A stretch of DNA of 64,000 bases from positions 1 to 64,000 of the forward strand of contig JAEEOQ010000080.1 in the NCBI GenBank assembly GCA_016284355.1, in the 5' to 3' direction. The position numbers were made by a program, and so were the translations under genes. Origin of the DNA: Lachnospiraceae bacterium. Its GTDB lineage: Bacteria > Bacillota > Clostridia > Lachnospirales > Lachnospiraceae. This document shows, one piece after another, positions 39,484 to 49,642 of the stretch (positions within the stretch are counted from its first letter, which is position 1; each line of letters starts with the position of its first letter). The notes beneath the pieces were generated by a model. It searched no databases and had not been told where the DNA came from. It worked only from the letters and a program-made list of their open reading frames with translations.

Positions 39484-39512
39484 TTGACATTTAGATAAAA
39501 CTGCGATAAAAT
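39484..39512 (+). promoter_or_regulatory. sigma-A-type promoter for GH3 gene
   Basis: TTGACA, 17 nt, TAAAAT. Confidence 0.65.
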
Positions 39513-39577
39513 AAAGTTTGTGGTACACGTGTCCTACACGTGTTTAATTAAGGATAAAAGATTGGAGGAATTTCAAT

Positions 39578-41857
39578 ATGTGGAAAGAGAAAAAGACCGC
39601 GTATAACTTTAACGTAGTTGAAAATGAAGGCGGAAAAACTCTTACTTACTGTCCCGAGTCCGGTGTAAAGATCATCGAACAGGACGGATTTGCATTTAAA
39701 GATCTTGCAAAGACAGGCAAGCTTCTCCCTTATGAAGACTGGAGACTTCCTGCTGAAGAGCGTGCAGACGATCTTGCAAGAAGACTTTCTGTAGAGCAGG
39801 TTGCAGGCCTTATGTGCTTTTCTGCTCACCAGTTTAAGATTGATAAAGACGTTAACGACGAGCAGAAGGCTTTCCTTGACAAACACCTTCGTAGCGTACT
39901 TAACTCCTGCGGTATGGGCGGTATAGGCGACGATGTGCAGATTGCATGGTCAAACGCTATGCAGCGTTATGTTGAGGCAAAAGACTTTGGTATCCCTTGC
40001 TACTTTGCTTCAGACCCTCGTAACGGACAGGGCGTTGCAGACTGGCCGGGCAACCTTGGCCTTGCTGCCACATTTGATCCTGAGCTTGCAAAAGAATCTG
40101 CAAAATGCCAGAGCCGCGAGCTTCGCGACATCGGTGTTGCCTGCTTCCTTGCTCCTCAGGTAGATATTTCTTCTGACCCTAGGTGGTTTAGAAACAGCGG
40201 TACTTTCGGTGAAGACCCTGCTCTTTCAAGAGATATGGTAAGAGCATTCTGCGACGGTCTTCAGAGTACTTACGGTCCTAACGGCGAAGACCTTGGCTGG
40301 GGCAAAGATTCCCTTACAGCCATGGCTAAGCACTGGACAGGTGAAGGTGCCAGCGAGGGCGGCCGTGAAGGTCACCTTGAAGGCGGTAAATACGCAGTAT
40401 ATCCAAATAACAACTTCGAAGCCCTCATGATCCCGTTTGTAGATGGTGCTTTCAGTCTTGATGGCAAGACCGGCACTGCTGCTGCCATCATGAGCTCATA
40501 TACCGCTTCTTACAGCGAAGACGGTTCTCTTGGCGAGGTTGTGGGTTCAAGTTATTCAGAGTACAAGATAAAGAAACTCCTTCGTGAGCGCTACGGATTC
40601 AAGGGCGTTGTTTGTACCGACTGGATGGTACTTAACGAAGGCGATCGCTGCAACGGCTGGGGCGAGCACATCGAAGACAAGAGCGTAACTCCTGGCGAGA
40701 GAGCTTTCCTTGCCATTATGGCCGGCGTTGACCAGATGGGCGGATGTTCTAACCCTCAGGTTCTTATGGATGCTTACAAGTTTGGCTGCGAGAAGGTTGG
40801 AAAAGAAGTTATGGACGAGGCATTTGCTGTTTCAGCTCAGCGTCTTCTCCTTGGATACTTCCTTACAGGTCTTTTCGAAGATCCATATCTTGATGAAGCT
40901 GCTGCTCTTGCAGATGTTAACAGCGAAGATAAGCAGGCTGCTGCTCTTGCCGCACAGGTTAAGGCAGTTGTTATGCTTAAAAATGAAAATAATGCCATCA
41001 AGAAGAGCACAAAGCGTATGAAAGTTTATGTTCCTGCTCTTTTTGAAGAAGAACACAAGGCATTTAACCACGTATGGGGCCTTCAGACAGTCGAGGCTAA
41101 GGTATCATACCCAATAAGCCTTGAGACATGCGAAAAATACTTTGACGTGGTTACAGATAAAGTAGATGGAGCAAACATTACAAGACTTACAGCAGACGAA
41201 CTTAAAGGTATCGATATGATCCTTATCCCTGCCAAAGAGCCGGGTAACTCCTTCCCGCAGGACGGAAGAAATGAAGACAAGGAGTGGATCCCTATTACAC
41301 GTCAGTACCGTCCTTACACTGCAGACGGTCCTTATGTACGTAAGGTTTCCATCGCAGGTAACAAGCTTCCTGACGGCGGCAAAGAAAACAGAAGCTACTT
41401 TGGACATACCGCAGTTACTACAAATACTCAGACTCTCGATCAGATCCTTGAGATGGCTGCTCTTGCAAAGAAACTTAACGTTCCTTCCGTAGTAGCTATG
41501 TTTACAGGCGCTCCAATGTGCTTTTATGAGTTCGAGAAGGATGTAGATGCTATCGTAACTACATTCTGCGGCGCTTCTATCTACGGCGGTGCAAATACCT
41601 CTTCTGAGGCTCTTGCAAGGATCATCGCAGGCGTTGATGAGCCAAGCGGACTTCTTCCTATGCAGATGCCAAAGGATATGGATGATGTAGAGCGTCAGGC
41701 TGAAGATACTCCTCGTGATATGGAGTGCTACACCGATTCAGTAGGCCACAAATATGATTTTGCTTATGGTCTTAACTACAGCGGCGTTATAAATGACGAG
41801 CGTGTTAAGAAATATGCAGTACCTGTAGTTCTTAAACCTGCTAATATGGGCAAATAA
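39578..41857 (+). CDS. GH3-family glycoside hydrolase (cytoplasmic)
   Basis: 759 aa; RDIGVACFLAPQVDISSDPRWFRNSGTFGEDP, GVVCTDWMVLN; no signal peptide. Confidence 0.9.
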   Translation: MWKEKKTAYNFNVVENEGGKTLTYCPESGVKIIEQDGFAFKDLAKTGKLLPYEDWRLPAEERADDLARRLSVEQVAGLMCFSAHQFKIDKDVNDEQKAFLDKHLRSVLNSCGMGGIGDDVQIAWSNAMQRYVEAKDFGIPCYFASDPRNGQGVADWPGNLGLAATFDPELAKESAKCQSRELRDIGVACFLAPQVDISSDPRWFRNSGTFGEDPALSRDMVRAFCDGLQSTYGPNGEDLGWGKDSLTAMAKHWTGEGASEGGREGHLEGGKYAVYPNNNFEALMIPFVDGAFSLDGKTGTAAAIMSSYTASYSEDGSLGEVVGSSYSEYKIKKLLRERYGFKGVVCTDWMVLNEGDRCNGWGEHIEDKSVTPGERAFLAIMAGVDQMGGCSNPQVLMDAYKFGCEKVGKEVMDEAFAVSAQRLLLGYFLTGLFEDPYLDEAAALADVNSEDKQAAALAAQVKAVVMLKNENNAIKKSTKRMKVYVPALFEEEHKAFNHVWGLQTVEAKVSYPISLETCEKYFDVVTDKVDGANITRLTADELKGIDMILIPAKEPGNSFPQDGRNEDKEWIPITRQYRPYTADGPYVRKVSIAGNKLPDGGKENRSYFGHTAVTTNTQTLDQILEMAALAKKLNVPSVVAMFTGAPMCFYEFEKDVDAIVTTFCGASIYGGANTSSEALARIIAGVDEPSGLLPMQMPKDMDDVERQAEDTPRDMECYTDSVGHKYDFAYGLNYSGVINDERVKKYAVPVVLKPANMGK

Positions 41858-41881
41858 TTCATCTTTATTTTCAATTCCTCA

Positions 41882-41918
41882 AAAAGGGCTGCCGCTATTT
41901 TAAGCGACAGCCCTTTTA
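41882..41918. terminator. bidirectional terminator
   Basis: AAAAGGGCTG(C)CGCT-ATTTTA-AGCG(A)CAGCCCTTTT between convergent genes. Confidence 0.75.
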
Positions 41919-41940
41919 ATATATTTCAATTAATCCCTTT

Positions 41941-43722
41941 TTATTTTACTGCTACTTTTGCGCTTTTTCCGATACGCTCCCATTTACCGTTTGCGTTCTT
42001 TGCGTAAGCATATACAACGTACTCGTAAGCTCCGCTTACTTTCTTGTTTGTAAACTTAGCAGATGAAACTGTACCAAGTTTAACGAGAGCACTGCCCTCT
42101 TTACCGCCAAATACAACATATTTCTTTGCTCCGTTTACTTCGCTCCATGTAAGCTTGTGAGAACCTGCTGTAGCCTTTGCGCTTACCTTAAATGTCTTTT
42201 CAAGGCTCTGAGCCGCGATCCATGTAAGGAAATTTGCATAGCCCTTTCCGATCTCAGAAGGTCTTACTGTCTTAGCAGTAAGGATCTCTTCCTTTGTCTC
42301 TTTTACAAGTTTGCTCTCATCGTAATCAGGAAGCTGATATGGAAGCCATCCGTAATTGTCTGTTACGTCTTCGCCGTCATATGTAGCCTTTGTAACAACG
42401 ATATCTTTAAACTTAACAACGCCGTCTTCTACGCACCAGTCGTATGACTCGCCGTCTCTCTTTACATACCAGTCTCTCTTTTCGTTGCTTGAGATAAAGT
42501 TCTTTCCGTCGTAATCATCGCCAAGACCATCGAAATTGTGCTGTGGGTATACCCAGCTAAAATGGCTCATATATGGCTGAAGTCCGTCCATAAGTCCGTC
42601 ATAATCACACTCTGAGAAAAGTGCTGCATATACAGGAGCCTTTGACTCTTTAACGCCTAATGCCTTGTATGCATTCATAAGTCTGCTGTACATATGGAAT
42701 GTTGCGTTTGGATTACATGTGTTATCCTCGATGCAATGGATAAGATAGATTGCTGTTGTCTTTTTACCCTTTGCTGCAGGAGCTGCGATCTTTGCGCAAT
42801 CCTCATCTGTAAGCTCACCTGCCGCACAGATAGGGAATGCTGCTGCAAAGAAGTTAGGATAATTCTTAAGCATGTTTACTGTACCGGCACCGCCCATTGA
42901 GCATCCGCCTACGTAGATCCTGTTCTCGTCAATATCATACTCGCGAAGAGTCTTCTGGATAGCTTCCATGATCCATGCAGGATTGTGGCCCCATGAACCT
43001 GCTGCGGCTCTGTCTCCGTCATACTGAGGAGCAAGGATAAATGCGTTATCAAGGATAGCCTGTGCATCATCCTTAGCCCAGTTGGTTACCATATTGCCAA
43101 CGATCTGTGCTCTGTTGTTGTTTCCTGACTCACCTGCTCCGTGGATCCAAACAAAAAGAGGATTCTTTCCTGTAAGTTTCTTAGGAACAAAAAGTCTGTA
43201 TGTAAGGTTTTCTGTTTCAAGATCAAGGAATTCATCTACTATTTCATTTGTAGTACCCTTAAATGTAAATGTCGACTTCTTATCAAATGCAGTTCCGCCT
43301 GTTGTTACCTTGCTGACAAGCTCAACCTTTGCGGTTTTTTCTGCCATCTCTGTAAGAAGGAACTGACTGTTGTTTACTGTCTTAAGGTTAAGTGTTACTT
43401 TACTTCCGCTTACGCTGACGCTTTCAACTTCTCTTTCAACGGTTCCCTCAACGTTTGCATATACGCCATAATCAAAATAGGAATAATCGTTTGTAAACTT
43501 AAAATCCTTTGTGCTGACACTCTTAGCATCAACTTCGCTCTTAAGGTCAACTACAACGCTTGTTATAGCCTCGCCCCAATCGTAACATGAAGTACCCATC
43601 TTGAAGGTTCCTTTTACCTTCTTGCTTCCGGCTGCAAGTGCGCTGCCGGAAAACGGACAGCTGCCAAGCACAAGTGCTAAAGCAATCAGTCCCGCAAAAA
43701 CTCTTTTTACTGCTTTTTTCAT
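41941..43722 (-). CDS. Secreted EstA-like alpha/beta-hydrolase esterase with N-terminal Ig-like and C-terminal Fn3-like domains
   Basis: 593 aa; signal peptide; CYDWGEAITSVVVDL N-domain; NPLFVWIHGAGESGNNNRAQI...IYVGGCSMGGAGTVNML; HCIEDNTCNPNATFH; MSHFSWVY. Confidence 0.82.
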   Translation of the reverse strand: MKKAVKRVFAGLIALALVLGSCPFSGSALAAGSKKVKGTFKMGTSCYDWGEAITSVVVDLKSEVDAKSVSTKDFKFTNDYSYFDYGVYANVEGTVEREVESVSVSGSKVTLNLKTVNNSQFLLTEMAEKTAKVELVSKVTTGGTAFDKKSTFTFKGTTNEIVDEFLDLETENLTYRLFVPKKLTGKNPLFVWIHGAGESGNNNRAQIVGNMVTNWAKDDAQAILDNAFILAPQYDGDRAAAGSWGHNPAWIMEAIQKTLREYDIDENRIYVGGCSMGGAGTVNMLKNYPNFFAAAFPICAAGELTDEDCAKIAAPAAKGKKTTAIYLIHCIEDNTCNPNATFHMYSRLMNAYKALGVKESKAPVYAALFSECDYDGLMDGLQPYMSHFSWVYPQHNFDGLGDDYDGKNFISSNEKRDWYVKRDGESYDWCVEDGVVKFKDIVVTKATYDGEDVTDNYGWLPYQLPDYDESKLVKETKEEILTAKTVRPSEIGKGYANFLTWIAAQSLEKTFKVSAKATAGSHKLTWSEVNGAKKYVVFGGKEGSALVKLGTVSSAKFTNKKVSGAYEYVVYAYAKNANGKWERIGKSAKVAVK

Positions 43723-43889
43723 TTTCTTTCTCCTTTTCTAAAATCTTTTTTTCGAAGTGTTCCTTCGGGGATTATTATTGCACCCGCCAGGGCTTTATTA
43801 AAGGCTCATTATTTGTCCCCCTGTTTCCCAAATTTGAGTATGCAAGGTTTTTCAGGATTCACATTTACATAAAAAAAGATACAACTAAG

Positions 43890-43920
43890 AAAAAGAGGCC
43901 CTGTAAACAGGCCTCTTTTC
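43890..43920 (-). terminator. terminator of triple-esterase gene
   Basis: AAAGAGGCC...GGCCTCTTT hairpin. Confidence 0.65.
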
Positions 43921-43958
43921 CCTTGGAAAACTTATGAATTGGTTGTTATCAGCTAAAA

Positions 43959-46900
43959 TTATTTAACAGTAACGTTAACTACTGCCGTTTTACCGTCAAG
44001 AGCCACAACATAAATCTGACATGTTCCTTCGCTTACGGCTGTTACTTTGCCGTTTGCAGAAACTGTTGCAACGCTGCTGTCAGTACTGTAGTAACGAAGC
44101 GCCTTGTTGCTCTTTGAGTTAAGCGCCTTCTTTGCATCATCTTCAACCGTATGGGTTGCCTTGATAGTAAAGGTCTTGCCTTCTTTAAGAGAAACAGCCT
44201 TCTTTGCAAGAGTGATCTTGCTTACATTTGTGTAGCCTTTGGTCTTTGTGGTACAACCGACAGTCTTTTCGCTCTTTTCAAGTCTGTTACCCTTTGCATC
44301 AAATGCTGTTACAACATACTTGCGAAGACCTGCCTTAACATTCTTTTCGGTAAAGAATGTAGCTGAAGTTGTACCGAGTTTCTTATATGAGCCTCCCTGA
44401 TCGGCGCCGTAAACAACGTATTTAACAGCTCCTTCGACTCTTCCCCATGAAAGGTTGATAGTGCTCTTTCCTGCGGTAAGCTTAACTACGAAAGGAACTT
44501 CTTCCTTGGTAGCTACAGCACCCTGTGCAGTTTCTTCTTCGGAAAGTTCAAATTCCTGAGTATTTCCGTCATTGCCGCTATTTGCTGTGTTTCCGCCGGC
44601 TACAGGATTGTAATAGTAGCTGCTGCCTCCGTTTGAAGGATTTGAAGGATTAGCAGGCTGTGCCTGATTATCATTCTTCTTATCCTCACGTGTCTGGTCT
44701 GCGAGCCATGCAACAAAGTTTGCATATCCCTTGCCAATCTCAGATGGGCGAACGGATTTAGCATAAAGGAAATTGTCCTCTTTTTCTTCTATAACAAGTT
44801 TAGACTTGTCGTAATTTGGAATGATATATGAAAGCCAAGCAATATAATTTGTAACATCCTGTCCTTCATATGAAGCCTTTAAGATCTTCATATCATTAAA
44901 TACTACCATTCCGTTTTCTACGAAGTACTCGTAATCTCCACCCTCTTTGGTGACTTCACGATCCACATCACTTGAAATGAAGTTAGCTCCGTCATAGTCT
45001 TCTCCGAGACCATCAAAGTTATTTTCTACATATATCCAGCTCCAGTGGCTGAGGAATGACTGGAATCCATCAGGACATCCATCAAAGTCAACCTGTGAGA
45101 AAAGAGCTGTATAAGCAGGGATATCAGCCTCATCAATACCAAGAGCCTTATATGCATCTACAAGGTTTTTGTATGTGTGGAATGTAGCGTTCGGATTACA
45201 TGTGTTATCCTCGATACAATGGATAAGGTAAATAGCTGTTGTCTTCTTTCCATATGCTGCAGGAGCTGCAATCTTTGCACAATCTTCAGGAGTAAGCTCT
45301 CCTGCAGGGCAGATTGGGAATGCTGCTGCAAAGAACTTAGGATATGCCTTAAGCATATTTACTGTTCCAAGGCCACCCATGGAGCAGCCACCAACATAGA
45401 TTCTATCAATATCGATATCATAATTGTTGATGGTTTCCTGAATAGCCTCCATAACATATTTTGGATCATGTCCCCAGCTGTTTATATTATTAGCCTGAGG
45501 AGCAAGTACAAATGCATTATCAAGAACAGCCTGATTCTCTGCGTTAGCAAAGTTAACTACAGGGTTTCCTGCTATCTGTGCTCTGTTATCTGTACCTGAT
45601 TCTCCTGCTCCGTGAAGCCATACAAGAAGAGGATTCTTTCCTGTAAGTTTCTTTGGAACATAGAGTCTGTAAGTGATATGATCTGTTTTCTTCTCAAGGA
45701 AAGCATCAATCTCAGGGTTCTTAGCACCTGTAACTGCAAATGTGCAATCAGCAAGGCTAATGCCACCGTTTAATGTAACCTCGCCTGCAAGAGTTAACTT
45801 AGCAGAATCAAGTGAAACTTCTGTATACTTAACCTCATCACTCATAGCACTTGTTACAAGGTTAAGAACAACTTTAGAACCGTTTACTTCTACGCTTTCA
45901 ACGCTTCTTACTACGTGACCAACCTTAACCTTCTGACCATCGTTATAATCGGTGTACTTGTAATCGCCTTCGTATACGAAATCTTCTGTGTCAAGGCTCT
46001 CAGCATCAACAGGAACCTTAAGATCGATGACAACGCTTGTTATAGCCTCGCCCCAATCAAAGTTTGTTGCGTTAAGCTCAAAGTCTCTTACATCTGTAAG
46101 GCTCTGATCTGCGAGCCATGTAAAGAAGTTTGCATAGCCCTTACCGATTTCAGATGGACGAATGGATTTAGCTAATAAATCAGCTTCGCTTGTTTTATAG
46201 GTCTTTCTTGAATCTTCTATAAACCAAAGTTCCCACCACTGGCCTGTGAATTCTTCTCCGTCTACATAAGTGATGGTAGAAATATCTTTTAATACTACGT
46301 TTCCATCTTTTACGCAATACTGATAATCGCCACCCTCAGATGTCCAGTCAAGATCCACATCACTTGAGATGAAGTTTACTCCGTCGTAGTCATCGCCAAG
46401 AGCGTCAAAGTTGTTTTCAGCATATACCCAGCTCCAGTGGCTAAGGTATGACTGAATTCCTTCAAGGCATCCGTCAAAGTCTACCATAGAGAAGAGAGCT
46501 GTATAAGCAGGGATATCTTCTTCCTTAACACCAAGTGCCTTGTATGCTTCTACAAGATTGCTGTATGTATGGAAGGTAGCATTTGGATTACATGTGTTAT
46601 CCTCGATACAATGGATAAGATAAATTGCTGTAGTCTTCTTTCCTGCTGCTGCAGGTGCTGCGATCTTAGCGCAGTCTTCTGCTGTAAGCTCTCCTGCAGG
46701 GCAGATTGGGAATGCTGCTGCAAAGAATGTTGGATATGCTTTAAGCATATTTACTGTTCCAAGACCTCCCATTGAGCATCCGCCTACATAAATTCTATCT
46801 GTATCGATATTGTAATCTGCGATAGTTTTTTCAATAGCTTCCATTACCCATTCAGGGTTATGTCCGAAGCCACCCCAGCCTCTATTTGAATCATACTGAG

Positions 46901-49253
46901 GCGCAAGAACAAATGCATCATCAAGCTCTTCGGCTCCTGCAAAATTAACTACAGGATTTCCTGCAATCTGAGCTCTGTTGTTGCTTCCTGTTTCGCCGGC
47001 TCCGTGAAGCCATACAAGAAGAGGTTTCTTCTCATCTCTATTTTCAGGAACATAGAGTCTGTACTCGATGTTTTCTGTTTCAAGTTCGAGGAACTTATCA
47101 ATCTCAGGATTGCTGATTCCTGCAAATGTAAAGTGAGTTGCAGGAACTTCCTGTCCTCCGTTTACTGAAACATGATCGTCAAGCTCAAATACAGCAATTG
47201 CTGTAGCAGTTACAAAACCTGCCTCATCGAGTGTATCATTAAAGATAACAGGATCAAGATCAAGGAAAACCTTGCTTCCGTCTACTGTAACGTTTGTAAT
47301 CGTTTTTCCGTTATAGTAGAAATCATCTTTATCAACGCTTGATTCATCTACAGTTGCGCCAAGGTCAACAATGATCTGAGTTACTGCCTCGCCCCAGTCA
47401 AAGTTCTTTGAAACGAGTGAGAACTCTCTTTCCTCAGGAACCTGAGTTTCAAGAGTCTGATCTGCAAGCCATGTAAAGAAATCTACGTAGTTGTCGCGGA
47501 TCTCGTTTGGACGAACAGATTTAGCTGTGAGCTCATATTCGTTTGTTACATAACTAATTCTAGATTCATCTACTCCCCAAAGATCCCACCAGTTACCTGT
47601 AAATAATTCACCATCAAGATAAGTGGTTGTAACAGCATCTTTAAGAACTACACTTCCGCCGCTTACGCAGTAAGTATAGCTGCCGCCCTCAGATGTCCAA
47701 TCACGAGCAACGTCACTTGAAATAAAGTTTACGCCGTCGTAATCATCACCAAGAGCATCAAAGTTATTCTCAGCATATACCCAGCTCCAATGGCTAAGAT
47801 ATGACTGAATTCCATCAGGACATCCATCAAAATCAACCTGTGAGAAAAGTGCTGTATATGCAGGGATCTTTCTATCTCTTATACCAAGTGCCTTATATGC
47901 ATCTACAAGGTTGTTATATGAATGGAATGTAGCGTTTGGATTACAGGTATTGTCTTCAATACAATGAATGAAGTAAATAGCTGTAGTCTTCTTTCCTTCA
48001 GCTGCAGGTGCTGCGATCTTAGCGCAATCTTCTGCGGTAAGTTCTCCAGCCGGGCAGATTGGGAATGCTGCTGCAAAGAAGGTTGGATATGCTTTAAGCA
48101 TATTTACTGTTCCAAGACCTCCCATTGAGCATCCGCCCACATAGATTCTTTTCTCATCTATGTCATATTCAGCAAGTGTCTTTTCGATTGCTTCCATTAT
48201 CCATTCAGGATTATGTCCCCAGGTTCCATATGCACCGCGAGCCTGATCATACTGAGGTGCAAGAACAAATGCATTGTCAAGAATTTCCTGAGAATCAGCA
48301 CTTGCAAAGTTGGTTACAAGGTTTCCGGCGATCTGTGCTCTGTTATCAGAACCTGTTTCTCCTGCACCGTGAAGCCAAACAATAAGTGGATTCTTGCCGT
48401 TTAAATTCTTTGGAACATAGAGTCTGTACTCAATGTTATCTGTTTCACGCTCTAAGAAAGCGTCAATTGCAGGACTGTCAACGCCCTCATATGTAAGAAT
48501 AGCGTTGCTTGGTACAACCTCGCCACCGCGAGTTACTTCTCCAACATACTCAAACTTCTGTGTTGTATCTAAAAGCTGAGTATATTTATAAGCATCGCCA
48601 TACTCTGTGTAAAGGTTAAGCTTAATTACGTTGTAGTATACCTCAACGCTTTCGATCACTCTTTCAGTTGTTCCGATCTTTTTTTCTTGATTATGTTCAT
48701 AATCAACATAAGAGTAATCATATGAAACAACAAAGTCGTCTACGTCTACGCTTTCAGCGTCCACATCTGTACCCATGTTTACGTATACGCTTGTGATAGC
48801 CTCGCCCCAATCATAACATGTTGCTCTGAACTTGTAGCCAAACTCAGGAACAACTACCTCAGGCTCTTCTTCCACAGGATCCTCTACAGGAGGCTTTGGT
48901 GGTCCCGGTGGTGTAACCGGCTCGTCGGGTTTTGGACCATCAGGTTTTTCAGGTCCTACCGGTCCTGCAGGTTTCCCGCCTTCTTCAGGTCCTGCAGGCT
49001 TCTCACCTGCTTCAGGTCCTACTGGTTTTTCAGGCTCTCCCGGTTTATTAGGCTCACCAGGTTTACCGGGTTCTCCGGGAGTTCCCGGTTTTACTTCCTC
49101 ACCGGGTTTTGGAGGTGCTTCAACCTTTTTCTCATCCCCCGGAGCCGCTTTTACTTTTGTACCAAATCCTGCAAATACGCTTGTAAAAAGCATTGCGGCC
49201 AAAAGCAAATAGCTGACAGAGACTTTAAGTCTCTTTTTCAGTACTTTTTTCAT
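43959..49253 (-). CDS. Secreted multidomain protein: signal peptide, Pro-rich PGxPxKPGEP linker, three tandem EstA-like esterase modules, Fn3-like domain, BIG2-like domain
   Basis: 1764 aa from MKKVLKKRLKVSVSYLLLA (ATG at 49253 preceded by AAAAAGGAGAAAGGAA). Three copies of IYVGGCSMGGLGTVNMLKAYP, HCIEDNTCNPNATFH, LSHWSW. Ends STDSSVATVSANGKVTAVSEGTCQIYVVALDGKTAVVNVTVK. Confidence 0.85.
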   Translation of the reverse strand: MKKVLKKRLKVSVSYLLLAAMLFTSVFAGFGTKVKAAPGDEKKVEAPPKPGEEVKPGTPGEPGKPGEPNKPGEPEKPVGPEAGEKPAGPEEGGKPAGPVGPEKPDGPKPDEPVTPPGPPKPPVEDPVEEEPEVVVPEFGYKFRATCYDWGEAITSVYVNMGTDVDAESVDVDDFVVSYDYSYVDYEHNQEKKIGTTERVIESVEVYYNVIKLNLYTEYGDAYKYTQLLDTTQKFEYVGEVTRGGEVVPSNAILTYEGVDSPAIDAFLERETDNIEYRLYVPKNLNGKNPLIVWLHGAGETGSDNRAQIAGNLVTNFASADSQEILDNAFVLAPQYDQARGAYGTWGHNPEWIMEAIEKTLAEYDIDEKRIYVGGCSMGGLGTVNMLKAYPTFFAAAFPICPAGELTAEDCAKIAAPAAEGKKTTAIYFIHCIEDNTCNPNATFHSYNNLVDAYKALGIRDRKIPAYTALFSQVDFDGCPDGIQSYLSHWSWVYAENNFDALGDDYDGVNFISSDVARDWTSEGGSYTYCVSGGSVVLKDAVTTTYLDGELFTGNWWDLWGVDESRISYVTNEYELTAKSVRPNEIRDNYVDFFTWLADQTLETQVPEEREFSLVSKNFDWGEAVTQIIVDLGATVDESSVDKDDFYYNGKTITNVTVDGSKVFLDLDPVIFNDTLDEAGFVTATAIAVFELDDHVSVNGGQEVPATHFTFAGISNPEIDKFLELETENIEYRLYVPENRDEKKPLLVWLHGAGETGSNNRAQIAGNPVVNFAGAEELDDAFVLAPQYDSNRGWGGFGHNPEWVMEAIEKTIADYNIDTDRIYVGGCSMGGLGTVNMLKAYPTFFAAAFPICPAGELTAEDCAKIAAPAAAGKKTTAIYLIHCIEDNTCNPNATFHTYSNLVEAYKALGVKEEDIPAYTALFSMVDFDGCLEGIQSYLSHWSWVYAENNFDALGDDYDGVNFISSDVDLDWTSEGGDYQYCVKDGNVVLKDISTITYVDGEEFTGQWWELWFIEDSRKTYKTSEADLLAKSIRPSEIGKGYANFFTWLADQSLTDVRDFELNATNFDWGEAITSVVIDLKVPVDAESLDTEDFVYEGDYKYTDYNDGQKVKVGHVVRSVESVEVNGSKVVLNLVTSAMSDEVKYTEVSLDSAKLTLAGEVTLNGGISLADCTFAVTGAKNPEIDAFLEKKTDHITYRLYVPKKLTGKNPLLVWLHGAGESGTDNRAQIAGNPVVNFANAENQAVLDNAFVLAPQANNINSWGHDPKYVMEAIQETINNYDIDIDRIYVGGCSMGGLGTVNMLKAYPKFFAAAFPICPAGELTPEDCAKIAAPAAYGKKTTAIYLIHCIEDNTCNPNATFHTYKNLVDAYKALGIDEADIPAYTALFSQVDFDGCPDGFQSFLSHWSWIYVENNFDGLGEDYDGANFISSDVDREVTKEGGDYEYFVENGMVVFNDMKILKASYEGQDVTNYIAWLSYIIPNYDKSKLVIEEKEDNFLYAKSVRPSEIGKGYANFVAWLADQTREDKKNDNQAQPANPSNPSNGGSSYYYNPVAGGNTANSGNDGNTQEFELSEEETAQGAVATKEEVPFVVKLTAGKSTINLSWGRVEGAVKYVVYGADQGGSYKKLGTTSATFFTEKNVKAGLRKYVVTAFDAKGNRLEKSEKTVGCTTKTKGYTNVSKITLAKKAVSLKEGKTFTIKATHTVEDDAKKALNSKSNKALRYYSTDSSVATVSANGKVTAVSEGTCQIYVVALDGKTAVVNVTVK
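44690..48845 (-). repeat. three tandem ~1.3-1.4 kb coding repeats (esterase modules)
   Basis: Recurrent near-identical DNA, e.g. 'ggattacatgtgttatcctcgatacaatggataag' around 45190 and 46585 and the related 47938 copy. Boundaries approximate: about 48845-47440, 47430-46105, 46090-44690. Confidence 0.75.
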
Positions 49254-49642
49254 TTCCTTTCTCCTTTTTATATAGTTTTTTGAGCTAACCCCTACGAGGT
49301 CTCTCTGCCCCAAATTATTGCACGGAGAAACAATTCTTACCATGTTCAAAATTTGTCCTAAAGTTACACTTCATTATTTTTGTACAATTTTTAATGTGTG
49401 CCCGTAACTGTTAAATAAGATGCAATCATCCTAGAAATAGTCAGAATATACCACCTGTAAGCAGCTTACAGGTTTTACGGTACATCGTTTTACGAAAAAC
49501 ATAATAAACATGTTCATAATTTTCTATTTATGATTTTTATTTACACAAAAAATAAAGCCACCCTCAAATCAAATTTTGAGAATGGCTTTAACAGCATACC
49601 TGTAACTATATATAGTTTAGTAAAATGTTTGGTTTTCCTGAC

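Noticed and set aside
44690-48845. Recurrent DNA blocks considered as a CRISPR array or as an assembly duplication
   Set aside because: Repeats are >1 kb, in frame and diverged between copies, consistent with protein module duplication and not CRISPR or a simple assembly artefact.
48860-49140. Short GGTTTACCGGGTTCTCCGGG-type periodic DNA considered as a minisatellite or CRISPR-like repeat
   Set aside because: Encodes an in-frame PGEPGKP proline-rich linker; spacing follows codons.
49254-49349. N-terminal extension of the triple esterase ORF (MNMVRIVSPCNNLGQ...)
   Set aside because: Signal peptide starts at MKKVLKKRL (49253) with a good RBS immediately upstream.
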